From the NCBI GenBank assembly GCA_947561715.1, contig OX387203.1, positions 11,098,001-11,162,000 of the forward strand: a DNA stretch of 64,000 nucleotides, in the 5' to 3' direction. The first letter of the stretch is position 1, and every line of letters begins with the position of its first letter. Shown here in pieces: positions 54,001 to 64,000 of the stretch. The position numbers and the translations under genes were made by a program. Below the pieces are notes generated by a model. That model was not told where the DNA came from. It worked only from the letters and a program-made list of their open reading frames with translations, and made no database searches. Origin of the DNA: Ascidia mentula. Taxonomy: Eukaryota > Chordata > Ascidiacea > Phlebobranchia > Ascidiidae.

Positions 54001-55160
54001 GTAACATGTATCTGCGTAATAAATAATAATAACATCTGATTTAAAAACAATAACTTATAATTTGCTGAATTACAAAATTTAAAAAAACGTTTGTGTTTAG
54101 GTAACCGGTTTGCCGACGCCAAATATTGAATGGCTCATAAACGGATTACCTGTCCGCCAAGATCAACTGCACAAAATTTTGGTTCGGGAAAACAACGTTC
54201 ACAGCTTACTGTTGGAGAGAGCTTCTCCAATGGATGAGGGCCAGTACACGATTGTGGCAACCAACAAAGCAGGCTCGGTCATGGCTCACATACAACTGCA
54301 CGTCACTCGTACGGCAAGCTTTAGTGAACTAGTGATGTGAAGTAACTCGTGTTTTTACAGCTAGGGAATTCATGACTGCTCCCGCTTTTGTGCAAAGATT
54401 GTCTGCGCAGTGTGTTGCAGAAGGTGATCCTGTACGCCTTGAGGCAAGAGTTGTAGGGTCGCCCAAACCGACCATTGCGTGGAAAAAAGGCTCAGACCAA
54501 GTGCTGCAAGACAGCAGACATCAGTAAGTTTACTCTTGGTCACCATGTTTCTTGATTTTTTTCTGACGTTGCCAGGCAACATGTTAAATCAACTCTAAAA
54601 GCTCTTTTGGCAATTTCTTTATAAATTCATACAATCATTTTGCCGTAGTATTTCTACGTAACGTTTTTATGGTATGTTTAGGTTGTATCAAGATGATTCT
54701 GGTTACGTTTGTCTTCAAATTACGAGAACGAACAATAGGGACGCGGCTTGGTACACCTGTAGTGCCACAAATAAAGCGGGGATTTCAAGTTGCAATTGCA
54801 AGTTGGATGTTTATTGTAAGTATATAACGTTGTGTTACGGTTTCTTAATCAAAAACCTGCTCAGTGTCAAGTTAAATCACGTTGAATAATTAAAAAATAT
54901 TTGCCATCGAACTGGTCAAAAAATTACAGTTTTCATATTACTGCCAGACTACAAGAATTAAATTCAAATATCGACACAATTTCAATCACATATTGCTTGG
55001 TTGTCAAGGTCCCACGTCTGATGTCCCGACAAACCGAAGGAGAATTCGCACACCACACAGATATGCTAACCTGGCAAAGGTGGCCGGCGTCGACATGAGG
55101 GAAGCTTTAACACCAGACGCTCAAGCGAACCACCTTCTGCCCGAGTCGGACGATTTGTAG
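48039..55160 (+). CDS. PALLD: Palladin/myopalladin-type Ig-domain actin scaffold
   Basis: Palladins bundle actin and link alpha-actinin, VASP and profilin at stress fibres and Z-discs. Seventeen exons stay in phase (about 734 residues): 48039-48043, 48399-48595, 49340-49456, 50807-50897, 50962-51201, 51303-51392, 51528-51630, 52389-52532, 52718-52816, 52875-53021, 53089-53186, 53280-53363, 53783-53915, 54101-54308, 54361-54523, 54682-54815 and 55009-55160. Ig domain 1 spans exons 2-3 (VAPQFHKPL to SCKLTVK). A Ser/Pro-rich linker contains HTPPPPLLEE. The block VSNFEQRLMNEIEYRLERTP is nearly the vertebrate palladin/myopalladin sequence. Three C-terminal Ig domains follow, with WFKDGKQISKRSEHY, LHKILVRENNVHSLLLE and SGYVCLQITRTNNRDAAWYT. 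The tail RYANLAKVAGVDMREAL to LLPESDDL* matches the palladin C-terminus. The first coding exon is only ATGAG. A poly(A) signal AATAAA lies at 55279. Confidence 0.96.
49457..50806 (+). other. Palladin intron 3, no other feature seen
   Basis: This 1.35-kb intron is long for the locus. I see no exon with flanking splice sites that would keep phase, no terminal inverted repeat and no structured RNA. A skipped or alternative exon cannot be excluded. Confidence 0.4.
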
Positions 55161-55482
55161 CTTTAACCACATTGTTTAAGTTTCAAGTGTTGCGCAAAAT
55201 TGTACTGGTGATTCACGCATGCTTTTCAATTTGTATGTACGATCGAATCAACTACTGCATGGCATAAATGGACTGTTTAATAAATGATTCACGAGCATAG
55301 TTTGCACAACATTGTTATAAGCACTGAAAACTTCATTTTGGGTTTAATGTATAACGATCAACAAAACAAGGTTATATACTGAGTGTAAATTAACAGCGAA
55401 ATGTATTGCTGCTTTACAACATTGCATAGTTTAATATCACAAACATACAAGGCGGTTAGAATAATGTTACATGAAGTAAAAA
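55161..55482. other. Tail-to-tail gap, palladin and serine-rich gene
   Basis: Only 322 bp separate the two stop codons, so the 3' UTRs may overlap. AATAAA at 55279-55284 fits palladin. No gene is present. Confidence 0.5.
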
Positions 55483-58400
55483 TCACTGGCGTCCTTGAGC
55501 GCTCAAGCATTTGTTATTGTTGTTACTTGCATTTAGGTTTTCACTAAGTGAATCAGTGGCGGAAATATTCCTGGGCCTCGTTTTCACTGATGAATGGGTG
55601 GGCGACTTTTCCTTTACGCCACCACGCATAAATCTTTGGCTTAATCGGTGAACCAAACCCTTTTTCATACTGGGTCCCATGGATTGGTTGCTTGAAGTTC
55701 TACTTCGTTCGCTGCTGATACTAAGACGCTGACTTATTTCTGCTATTTTTAGTGATTGCTTTGGTTTTGCTTCTGTCCCAATATTTGGCGACCCATCAAC
55801 ACTTGATATTAACACAGTTGGCTTTTTTGATTTGGCACTAAACGATTTTAGAACCGTTTGTCTCTTTTTCGTGACCTTTTCAGAACTGGATTGTTTCGTA
55901 TCTATAGATTCCTGTGAATTGTTTTCTGCAGATTTTTTGCTTGTTTTAAATTTTAGAGATTTCGATGATAATTTTCCAATTTGCGATAGTAGTTTTTCTC
56001 CAATATGTTTTTTGGGGGTGGATTTTTCGGAATCCTTTTGCTTGAATGGGATCGACTCTAGTGAAGATTCTGACGTTTTACTGATCGATTCATCTTTGGT
56101 TTTAATCTCGTTCTTCTTTAGAGTTGAAACTCTCTGCGAAAGGTAACTTACAACAGGAGTTATGAGAGCTTCTGCACCAAAATGTTCTTGGGAATTTGGC
56201 AAAGCACTGTCAGTTTCGTCATCGTCAATGCAAAAATCCAAGCCAGAAAATGTATGTCTCCGGCTTTTATAAAAGTTTTTACTGTTACTCTGCACATCTG
56301 ACGTCTCCAAGGGTTCTTCCTGGAGGGGCGTCATTGACGCTAAACCCGGTTTACACAAAGACGGGCGGTGAATGACGCCGATGTTTGAATGCGGGAAAGA
56401 ATGGACATTTCGTTCTAAGCAAAAAAAGACAAGCTTATGCAAATATGCCTGCAATGTCACTGTTGAAATGATTTTTTATATTAAACTTACATCCCAAACA
56501 ATGCAACAGCACATTTAAAAAACATGTAAAATTAAAAAAAAACTTTAACTTTGTTTGCAAGACATTTAAATGTCAAAAGTGACTAGGTTGCAGGTTTGTT
56601 AACCTTAGTAAAAAATATAATTGCATTTAAATTGTTTGACACAGAAAACTACAGTAGATATTCCTAAATTCAGACTGCATTTGTGTAAATTACATGTTTA
56701 AGAGCAATATTAAGCTTTTCATGATTGGTGCGTTAAAGCAGAGCCACCACCAGTATTAATAAGATTAAATGTTAATCTTCTGACCCACATTCCAACTGTA
56801 AATGCGTCTTCAAGTGTAAGAACAAGTTGAAAAGTAAGTTAGCCATGCAACCATGCAACAAGTATATGTTTCTTTCCCGTTGACTTGGAAGTTTACATGC
56901 ATGTTCACATGCCTCTTGGGTACTCTACACAAAAACTTTCTTAAAGAAAAAGGTAAAAAACCAGAAACATTGTAGTTTTGTTGTAACATAGTAATGAATA
57001 TTCATGCAAGAAAAACATTTTAAACCAAATCGAACCTCTGATTATTTGAATCTTCTGCATCTGATGAGTCTGATTTTGTCAATGTAAATAATGAAAATAA
57101 TACAAAACAAAAACAGTGAACAAATAATGCATAGCTAAACTCTTACCGTGGTTATATCTTGCGAGAGAAGATGCCGGCCTTGGGTTTACTAAATTAGAAA
57201 TTGCAAGGATAGTGAACAAGAGAATTTACTACAAGAGTTGAACCAAGTAGTTACATCTTACCTCCATGAGAGCTTTTTTGTGAACTTTCAGGGACATGTT
57301 CTTTTTCCATTGTTTTGAGCTACAAAATACACCTTCATTATTTTAGATTGTCTACAAAACCTCGGTAAATTACCATTTGGCAAATAAACATAACTGATGT
57401 TAAAAAGGTCAATAAAAGTTAGTTGTATGGTGATAATGGGGAACAATTGTATTGCAACGAAACCAAATCAGGTTTTGAGACACAAAATTTGTTTATTTCA
57501 CTGACGACTGACCACAAACAATATGTGAAAAAAGCAATTTTATTCAAAGTTTTCTTTGTCATTTTATAATCATATAAACCTATGTTTCATACAATTGTAA
57601 TCAAAGGTAATGTAAGATGCACCTTTTCTCTCAGATGTGCAGTGTTGTTCTTTAAATATTGTAGTTCTTTATCATTCACACCTTTATTAACAAAAACAGA
57701 ATTTGTTTTAAGCAAACATGACAGTAATATTTTTGCAATTGTGACTGAATTACACCCAGTAACATGTGCTATTGTGCTATACAATCACATACCAATAGTT
57801 TTGACATCTTCATTGTCAAGTTCAAGAGTGTATTGATCTGTTGTATGAATATTATTTTCCATGGAAACAAAATCTCCTGTCACAAAATAAAAATATGTTT
57901 TGATCTTTCAGTCTTTCAAGATTGATGAATGTAGTTTGTGAAGTAATTTTACCAAGACCATGTTTACAATGTTCAAACATCTACCTGATGTAGGTAGGAA
58001 GTACTTTGAAGGAGGTCGTTTGGTAAATGACCAACTTCGCCTTTTATTTGATTTTTTTCTGAGTGGAGCTGCCAGTCTTGACTGACTTGAGCTTATAAAC
58101 CTTCACATAATTTTAATAACTGTCAAAAAAGATTGATTAACCTTTAAGAAAGTTGGTGAATTAAGTATTAGTTCCATCATTGTGTGTGTCTATTATTTTA
58201 ACACAAAAGTCTAGTTTTTGTCAATATAAATTATCAAAAATCAATTATACCAAAATAAAAACTTTTTCATGTTTTTTCAGTGTCTTTTTTTTTTAATGAT
58301 TTATTTAGTACCTCAACAACTTGTTCAAATGGGGCCAAGTCTGGTTATTTATGGGTGATGTTTCGTGAACATTTAAATACCCAAAACAATGAAATTTGCA

Positions 58401-61400
58401 AGAATAATTACAACCTTGGAATTCCAAGTACACATATAAATAAAAACTATGTATTTTATTTTCATATTAACCTTCTTATAGGGTCACTGATGGATGATTT
58501 ATTTGTAGGGAAAGCTTCCTGAACAGCCGACCATTCTGTTAAGTTGGGATTAATCCGTTCTGTCAAAACATATCACAACTATTATAAATTTGCAGATTAA
58601 ATAAAAGCCAAGCCAACCTCCATTGGACAAATCAGTTGTCTCACTTTCCACTCGCTCTCCATCTGGACAAATCTCGGTAAATTTTTTTTTTATCGAAAAA
58701 ACACAAACATTACTGACCTATCATCACACAAGGCATAGACTTGTAAAAATCTTTGGCTATTTTTGTGCTTGGATGCAAAGGAGCAGAATCTGGAATATTG
58801 TAGTAAAGTTAACATCTGGGGTTTTAAGGTTACCTAAACTTTTACCTTCATACGTTTGCACACCAACATCATCCATTCTGTCCATTGATTTGCTTCTCCT
58901 GTATGGTGAAAAATTAAAATTAAGTATCTCTTTCTGATAATAGTCACACAACTTACATCATTGACATTTTTAAATGTTGGGAAAAAAGCAATTTTACAAA
59001 TAACAAATGCAACAAATGAGGTTCTGAACATACGTTTGTATATGGTATGATTTTCTATTACCTGTAATCACCATGCCATGATAGTTTGCGAGCAGCCTTC
59101 TCCCAACGACTAAATCTTTTCTTTAAACTTGGTTTACTTTGAATTTCTCCTGAACTATTAGATACAAAAAGCTAAAACAAATGTGTATTTAAGTGGTTTT
59201 GGACCTAACCTGTTTTTGGTTGAGTTAGAAAGCTTTACATTTTCCTCGTCATTATTAACAACCTTTGATGACACATTCCACATTGCAGTATCATTACTTG
59301 CTACAGATGCACGAGAGGGAGCTGACAAACACACAATGAACTGGAGTTTAACATACAGGCACTGGGATACATACCTTGTTTACAGACTGTTATATATTTT
59401 TACTTGATGTTTTACGCGAATACAAGGTAAAACCATATATTCAGATGCTAACATTTACTGACTATAAACTAAAACAAGGCTTTCTCCTTTACAAAGTTTT
59501 GCAATAGGTAACATTGTGTGTGGTATTATACATTAAAAAAAATGTATCTAGTAAAACAAAAATGTATTACCTCTGCTGGTTTTGCCTGCTCCTTGCCACT
59601 GCATCATTTTTTGACTGAATTCATCATCAATATTGTTTAACAGAGAATCAAGTGTTACACTGGCACTTTTAAGGTGAATGGCTGACCCCTATAGATAAAA
59701 AGTTTGTAACAGACAAATGAAAAACCAGGTTGGATCCAATACTATATTATTATTACTTAAACAAACATGTGATGAAATTAGTTAAATTCTGATACCTGTG
59801 TGTGTTCACTTTTAATTGTTGTAACAATGTGTTTTTTTGAATTCGATTTCTCAAGTTTGTTAACTGGAGCTTTCCAAAATTTCCAACGACCTTTAGCGGA
59901 CAAATCTAAGTCATCACGAGAATAAGGTCTCCGTCTAAATGCAATAATTATAACAATTATGATAACTTTTACTTGACAACAAAAGCCATCAGTTCAGTTT
60001 TCGACAAAATGTTAATCATACTTTTTTCTCAGGCTGATATTGGAATATATAACTGGTCTGTCTGATGGTATGGCCCCAAAACCATTTGATGAAAGTGAAT
60101 TGTCCAATCCCCCGTGCCCAGGATCATTTGCCCGTGTAGAATTTTGTTCCACCACACTTGGGATTCGTTGAAAAGGCCTGGATCAATTTGTTTATGACTG
60201 GTTAAACTGGGCATTATCAAGGAAGCAACAAACACAACTGGATATGTTTTTAATTGGCTATCATAAAAAAGTACCTACATCAATTACTAGAATCAATTTA
60301 TTGCAATGGTACAATTTCTTATTTTATTTTGTGTTTGTAAATTATTACTTACTTATCTTCTTTAAGTTTTACAACCTGTTTGGATCTAGGAAAGGGTGCG
60401 ATTGTGTGAGAAGTTTCGTTCAAACCTTCAAACAGAAGTTTAATGTGTAATGTTAATAACGATTACTGTAGATTTGTAATGTAGATAATAATCAAGTTAT
60501 TAAATGCTGGGTCATATTTACCTAATTCACCACCAACATCTGCTAACTTTCCCTCCAGCATCACAACTTTCTGTTTTAATGCCTGGTTTTCATTACGAAG
60601 GTTGGCTAAAATATTTTAAAACAAAAAAATTTATTGTAATAATGGATGATCTCATAAAATGTCTTACCTATTTGTTCCATCAGTTTACAGACATGTTCAA
60701 GGTGAGTCAAGCCATAATTAGAATCTTAAACACATGAACATTAGTTGAAGTGAGAAACAATGCCTCGAGCAAGATAACATTTGTTTTCTCCTCAAAAGGA
60801 CATAATTATCCAACCATACCTGGACGCAGCTTTACATTGGAATGTGGTTGTTTGGGCTGATCCTTGTCAACCACTTTTTCCACGAGAAGTTCAGTCAATG
60901 TCACAAAGTCTGTCGCTGTAATTTTGCGAGAATTAGCTTTGTATACATTATGTATATACCATGCCAAAACTAATACACACCCATAACTAGGTCGTATAGT
61001 GACTTTGACCTTTTTTCATTGCCAGACTCTACAGAGGAAGAATTCAAAACAAGACTAGCTGCTTTAGTTTCATCAATGGAAATATCTGGTTCTGATAGAA
61101 ATACACTGCTGGTGTGACCAAAACTATCACTTTTCTTGTGAACGAATGACGGACGTTTGGTGTTGCTCCAGTGGCAGTCACCTCCATCAGTCTCAACTAG
61201 TATGGAATCTTCATGTAAATCACTGAGGGATCTGGAGCGACGAGCACCTAAATCTGACACATATTGTGGTTAACATATTTGCGCAAGTGCGCCAATAAAT
61301 GCGTTGAGGTAGATTTTTGAACAACAATTTGGCTCAAATGAACATGGCTACCTTTAATGCAACAGAGCTTAAATCGTAATGCAGTTTGCCTGTTTTGTAA

Positions 61401-62520
61401 TTTTAGTGACAAATTAAATGTATGATGGAAATTAACAAAATGTAAAACCTCTTGTAACTACATCAGGCCATTGGTTGTTAAGAAAGTTATTTATGTCAAG
61501 TCAAGCAACTTATGCATAACAATAAATATCAACGTACACGTACTTATTTTTGGCCAGTCACTCATTACAGACTAAGCTGGCAAAAGGATTATTTTTACAT
61601 CATTTATCTCACCTTGAAATGCATTGATAATGGCGGCTTTAGTTTAGCAAGAATGTCATATCATGGATTCGACAAAAACTAACTGATTTTGTGAGACCCG
61701 CCAAGCTTATGCAATTTAGTATTTGCCAAATTCATTCATTTACAAGCGTAACCAACGAGGTGTAGATTAAAATTATAGTAAAAAACATAAAGATCTGGCA
61801 GTTTATTTTAATTTAAAATCTACCTGATCTAATAATAATAATACCTTTTGTTTTTTTCTCATCTTGCTGTTTAGCCACGGTTGTAGCTTCTTTCACCTCC
61901 TCCATAAAAGCATTTAGCGTGGCAAGAGCACTTTTTTGGCTGACAAACTTCAAACAAGCAAAACGTTTAAACTGTTACACACGAGTAAAAAAAGCAGAAA
62001 AAAACAGAAATAAACACAAACATGTGCATGTACCTTTTTCTCCCCTTCGATATTCTCTGGCAAGGATGGTGAATTGTGTGAAGCCTTTAAAACAAAAGTA
62101 TTTTTAGGCATGTAAACAACTACATAACAAACAAAACATACCTGATTAAGGAAACTCATTGAATTTGTCCTAAACACATAATAATAACATTGTTGATTGT
62201 ATTACAACACACAAGAATATTAACAAACCTTGGCAAATCATTTTCAATAATAACTCCTTTCCTCTTGTCTTTAAATGAATTCTTCTTCTTCGTCCTTCGC
62301 TTTACAGTAGTTCTTTCCTAAATAGTTATATACCTATTTAAACCACTAATTTATGTTACCATCAGTTAAGCAGAAACAAGTAACAACCTTGCTAAGATCT
62401 TCATCAGAATTTAACTTGTTTATGTGCAAATCTCTCTCACATAAAGATGCTGATCGCTTTGGAAGTTTATGATTGCCACCTTCAGAATCCGAGGATTGAA
62501 ACCTACAGGAATTTGAGAAA
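55483..62520 (-). CDS. Serine-rich coiled-coil protein, unknown family (5' end not found)
   Basis: A chain of minus-strand exons ends at the stop 55483-55485. The last exon (to about 56415) is the largest and reads a Ser/Lys-rich tail (SRRHTFSGLDFCIDDDETDS, LLSQIGKLSSKSLKFKTSKK, LVHRLSQRFMRGG). Upstream exons include RRSKSMDRMDDVGVQTYEG (about 58850), FSRWEKAARKLSWHGDYR (59080), GRWKFWKAPVNKLEKS (59860), a coiled coil LEHVCKLMEQIANLRNENQA continuing KQKVVMLEGKL (60525-60720), RRSRSLSDLHEDS and EKRSKSLYDLVMG (60985-61250), LLATLNAFMEEVKEATTVAK (61870-61950) and LPKRSASLCERDL (62420-62480). Repeated RxxS-type basic-serine motifs look like kinase and 14-3-3 sites. A cytoskeletal or adaptor role is a guess. 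The exon near 62510 has an acceptor, so the start lies further upstream. I did not recognise the family. Confidence 0.7.
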
Positions 62521-64000
62521 ACACAAAAAAACATAATGTAAAACAGAGCATACTTAAAATGAATACAAAGAACTTTTTTCTTTCTGTATACATAACCATA
62601 GGCGTAGATTTTTTAACGTTTTGTAAAATATTAAGGGTGACTTTTCCAGGTTTTATAAACACGCAAAAATATTTCGTCAGTAGTATCGCCCTAAACATAG
62701 GCAAACAAAGCAAATTTCGTTTCGTGTCACTTTGTTGCGTAACAAGCCACGAGACACTTGTGTTTGTCCCGATTGTGACAGTGATAATACAGGTCATTTG
62801 AAACTAGCTTAACGCATAGTATAATGTATGTGGTTTCTCTGACAATCATTTTTAACTTAAACGAAATCCAGGGGTGACAATGCATGCGTTGTCGCCCCTG
62901 TTTGTTGTGAGGGGTGACATGTCACCCCAGTCACCCCTAAATCGACGCCTATGTACATAACCATAGGTATAGAGTGTACATTTATAGGGTGTGGCAAGTA
63001 ACTAACTGTATGTCAGACCGCTGTTTCTAAATTATAATCCTTTCTATTTCAACGTTCCTGTTTTATTTGATCCATACTGCCATTGGGCCACTTAAAAACA
63101 CATAATTAACATAAACATCTCACAAATCATTTTGCATGCTTCTGGACTTAACCGTAGTACACAATGTTTGTTTTCCATTTCACATTGGTCGAAAACCAAG
63201 TTATATCAAGCATTGGCTAACTAGCAAAAGACACCAAAACAAAACGTTTAATCAATGCTTTTGGTGGTAATTTTCTTTTACATGTGACCAACCTTTTTCT
63301 TGTGTAAGTCACTCACCTGTAGTTTTACTTTTGTTACGTTATTTTAGATCATAAATAGAGGCCAAAACAATGCTGTGTGTTGAGCAGCTACAATTAGCAA
63401 ATGTTTGATCATGCCTGGGTTTTATATTTTAATGAAAAATTCCTGACAAATGAACGAAATGCCAGTACAAATTTCGGTATTTTTCAATTTTTTTTTGTAC
63501 ATTTACCACAGATATTTAGCATCAAAAACAAGTACAGTATTGCAGTAATTTTTGCAATACAACAGCCAACCTTTGTTCTCGTAACATATGAGTTTTAAGT
63601 TGCTTATCTAGGTATGTGATTTACCAAGTTTAATGAAAAATACGCGGACAAAACCCAATGTTACGAAATTATGCGGCTATATTAGGTGACAATGCACATC
63701 CTGTTGACCTCAAAAACAAAGTACCGTGAATTGTGATAATGATGTCCCATGAATTACAAGGTGCAGTTACTTGTCGCACAATAGAACGCATTATACGCTC
63801 ATTATAATTTCCTTGCTGAAATGCATTCAGACATTTTGTCCGAAATGGGTTAAATTTTTACTGACATTTCTCTTGCACGCTGTCCCACAAATGACACAAA
63901 GAAGGGCTTTTGGGCCAGGGGTGCAATGCACACTACACCAGTTCAAATTGCATTTAACACACTTTTTTGTTTCTAAAAAGATGAAATCCAAGGAACAGTT
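62521..64000. other. 5' flank or first intron of the serine-rich gene
   Basis: Contains a hAT-like MITE (62597-62953). Beyond it I see no convincing exon. The first exon and promoter of the serine-rich gene may lie here or past the window edge. Confidence 0.4.
62597..62953. mobile_element. Non-autonomous hAT-like MITE with perfect 8-bp duplication
   Basis: Terminal inverted repeats CATAGGCGTAGATTT and (complement) CATAGGCGTCGATTT differ at one position. They are bounded by a perfect 8-bp duplication TACATAAC (62589-62596 and 62954-62961), as for hAT elements. The 357-bp interior is non-coding. Near the right end are two palindromes, including GGGGTGACATGTCACCCC and a longer imperfect one around TGCATGC. 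Confidence 0.9.

Noticed and set aside
55832-56146. 104-codon plus-strand frame rich in Phe, Ser and Asp
   Set aside because: Antisense to the Ser/Lys-rich last exon of the serine-rich gene, whose codons explain its composition.

Overview
The window looks like a compact, AT-rich, intron-rich chordate genome. An ascidian tunicate (Ciona-type) is my best guess. That is an inference from about one gene per 7-8 kb, short GT-AG introns (several under 70 bp, one of 40 bp), small divergent intergenic gaps and chordate-style domain architectures. I could not run a database search. No virus-like element was recognised.

Layout. 1-2805: no gene supported. 2806-9656 (-): AGAP-type ArfGAP with a GTPase-like domain. 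9657-11715: mostly non-coding, with hAT-type MITE material. 11716-14645: a structurally complete hAT DNA transposon with an uninterrupted transposase and a perfect 8-bp target duplication. 14646-17194: non-coding, with a tRNA-like sequence. 17195-25499 (-): claspin. 26991-32811 (+): a 20-exon coiled-coil protein with repeated GKPGxGAP-like motifs, similar to one in the centrosome/cilium protein CSPP1. 32995-34839 (-): a secretory ferritin with H-type ferroxidase residues. 35576-37318 (+): a predicted secreted orphan protein. 37682-45161 (-): an NF-kappaB p105/p100-type protein (Rel homology, ankyrin repeats, death domain). 48039-55160 (+): a palladin/myopalladin-type Ig protein. 55483 to at least 62520 (-): a serine-rich coiled-coil protein I do not recognise.

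The gene models were built by hand from open exons, splice sites and phase. The two longest plus-strand models (20 and 17 exons) keep phase at every junction. The start of claspin and the 5' end of the serine-rich gene are not resolved.

The genes do not form one pathway. They sit as neighbours, some head to head (claspin/GKPGxGAP protein, ferritin/secreted protein, NF-kappaB/palladin) and some tail to tail (palladin/serine-rich gene, secreted protein/NF-kappaB). The most interesting signals are two long palindromic elements whose sequence resembles hammerhead-ribozyme core residues, a young hAT copy inside a segment flanked by 52-bp direct repeats, a C-terminal p100-like DSAxxS motif in the NF-kappaB protein, and a claspin in which I find only one Chk1-binding-type CSGKF motif.
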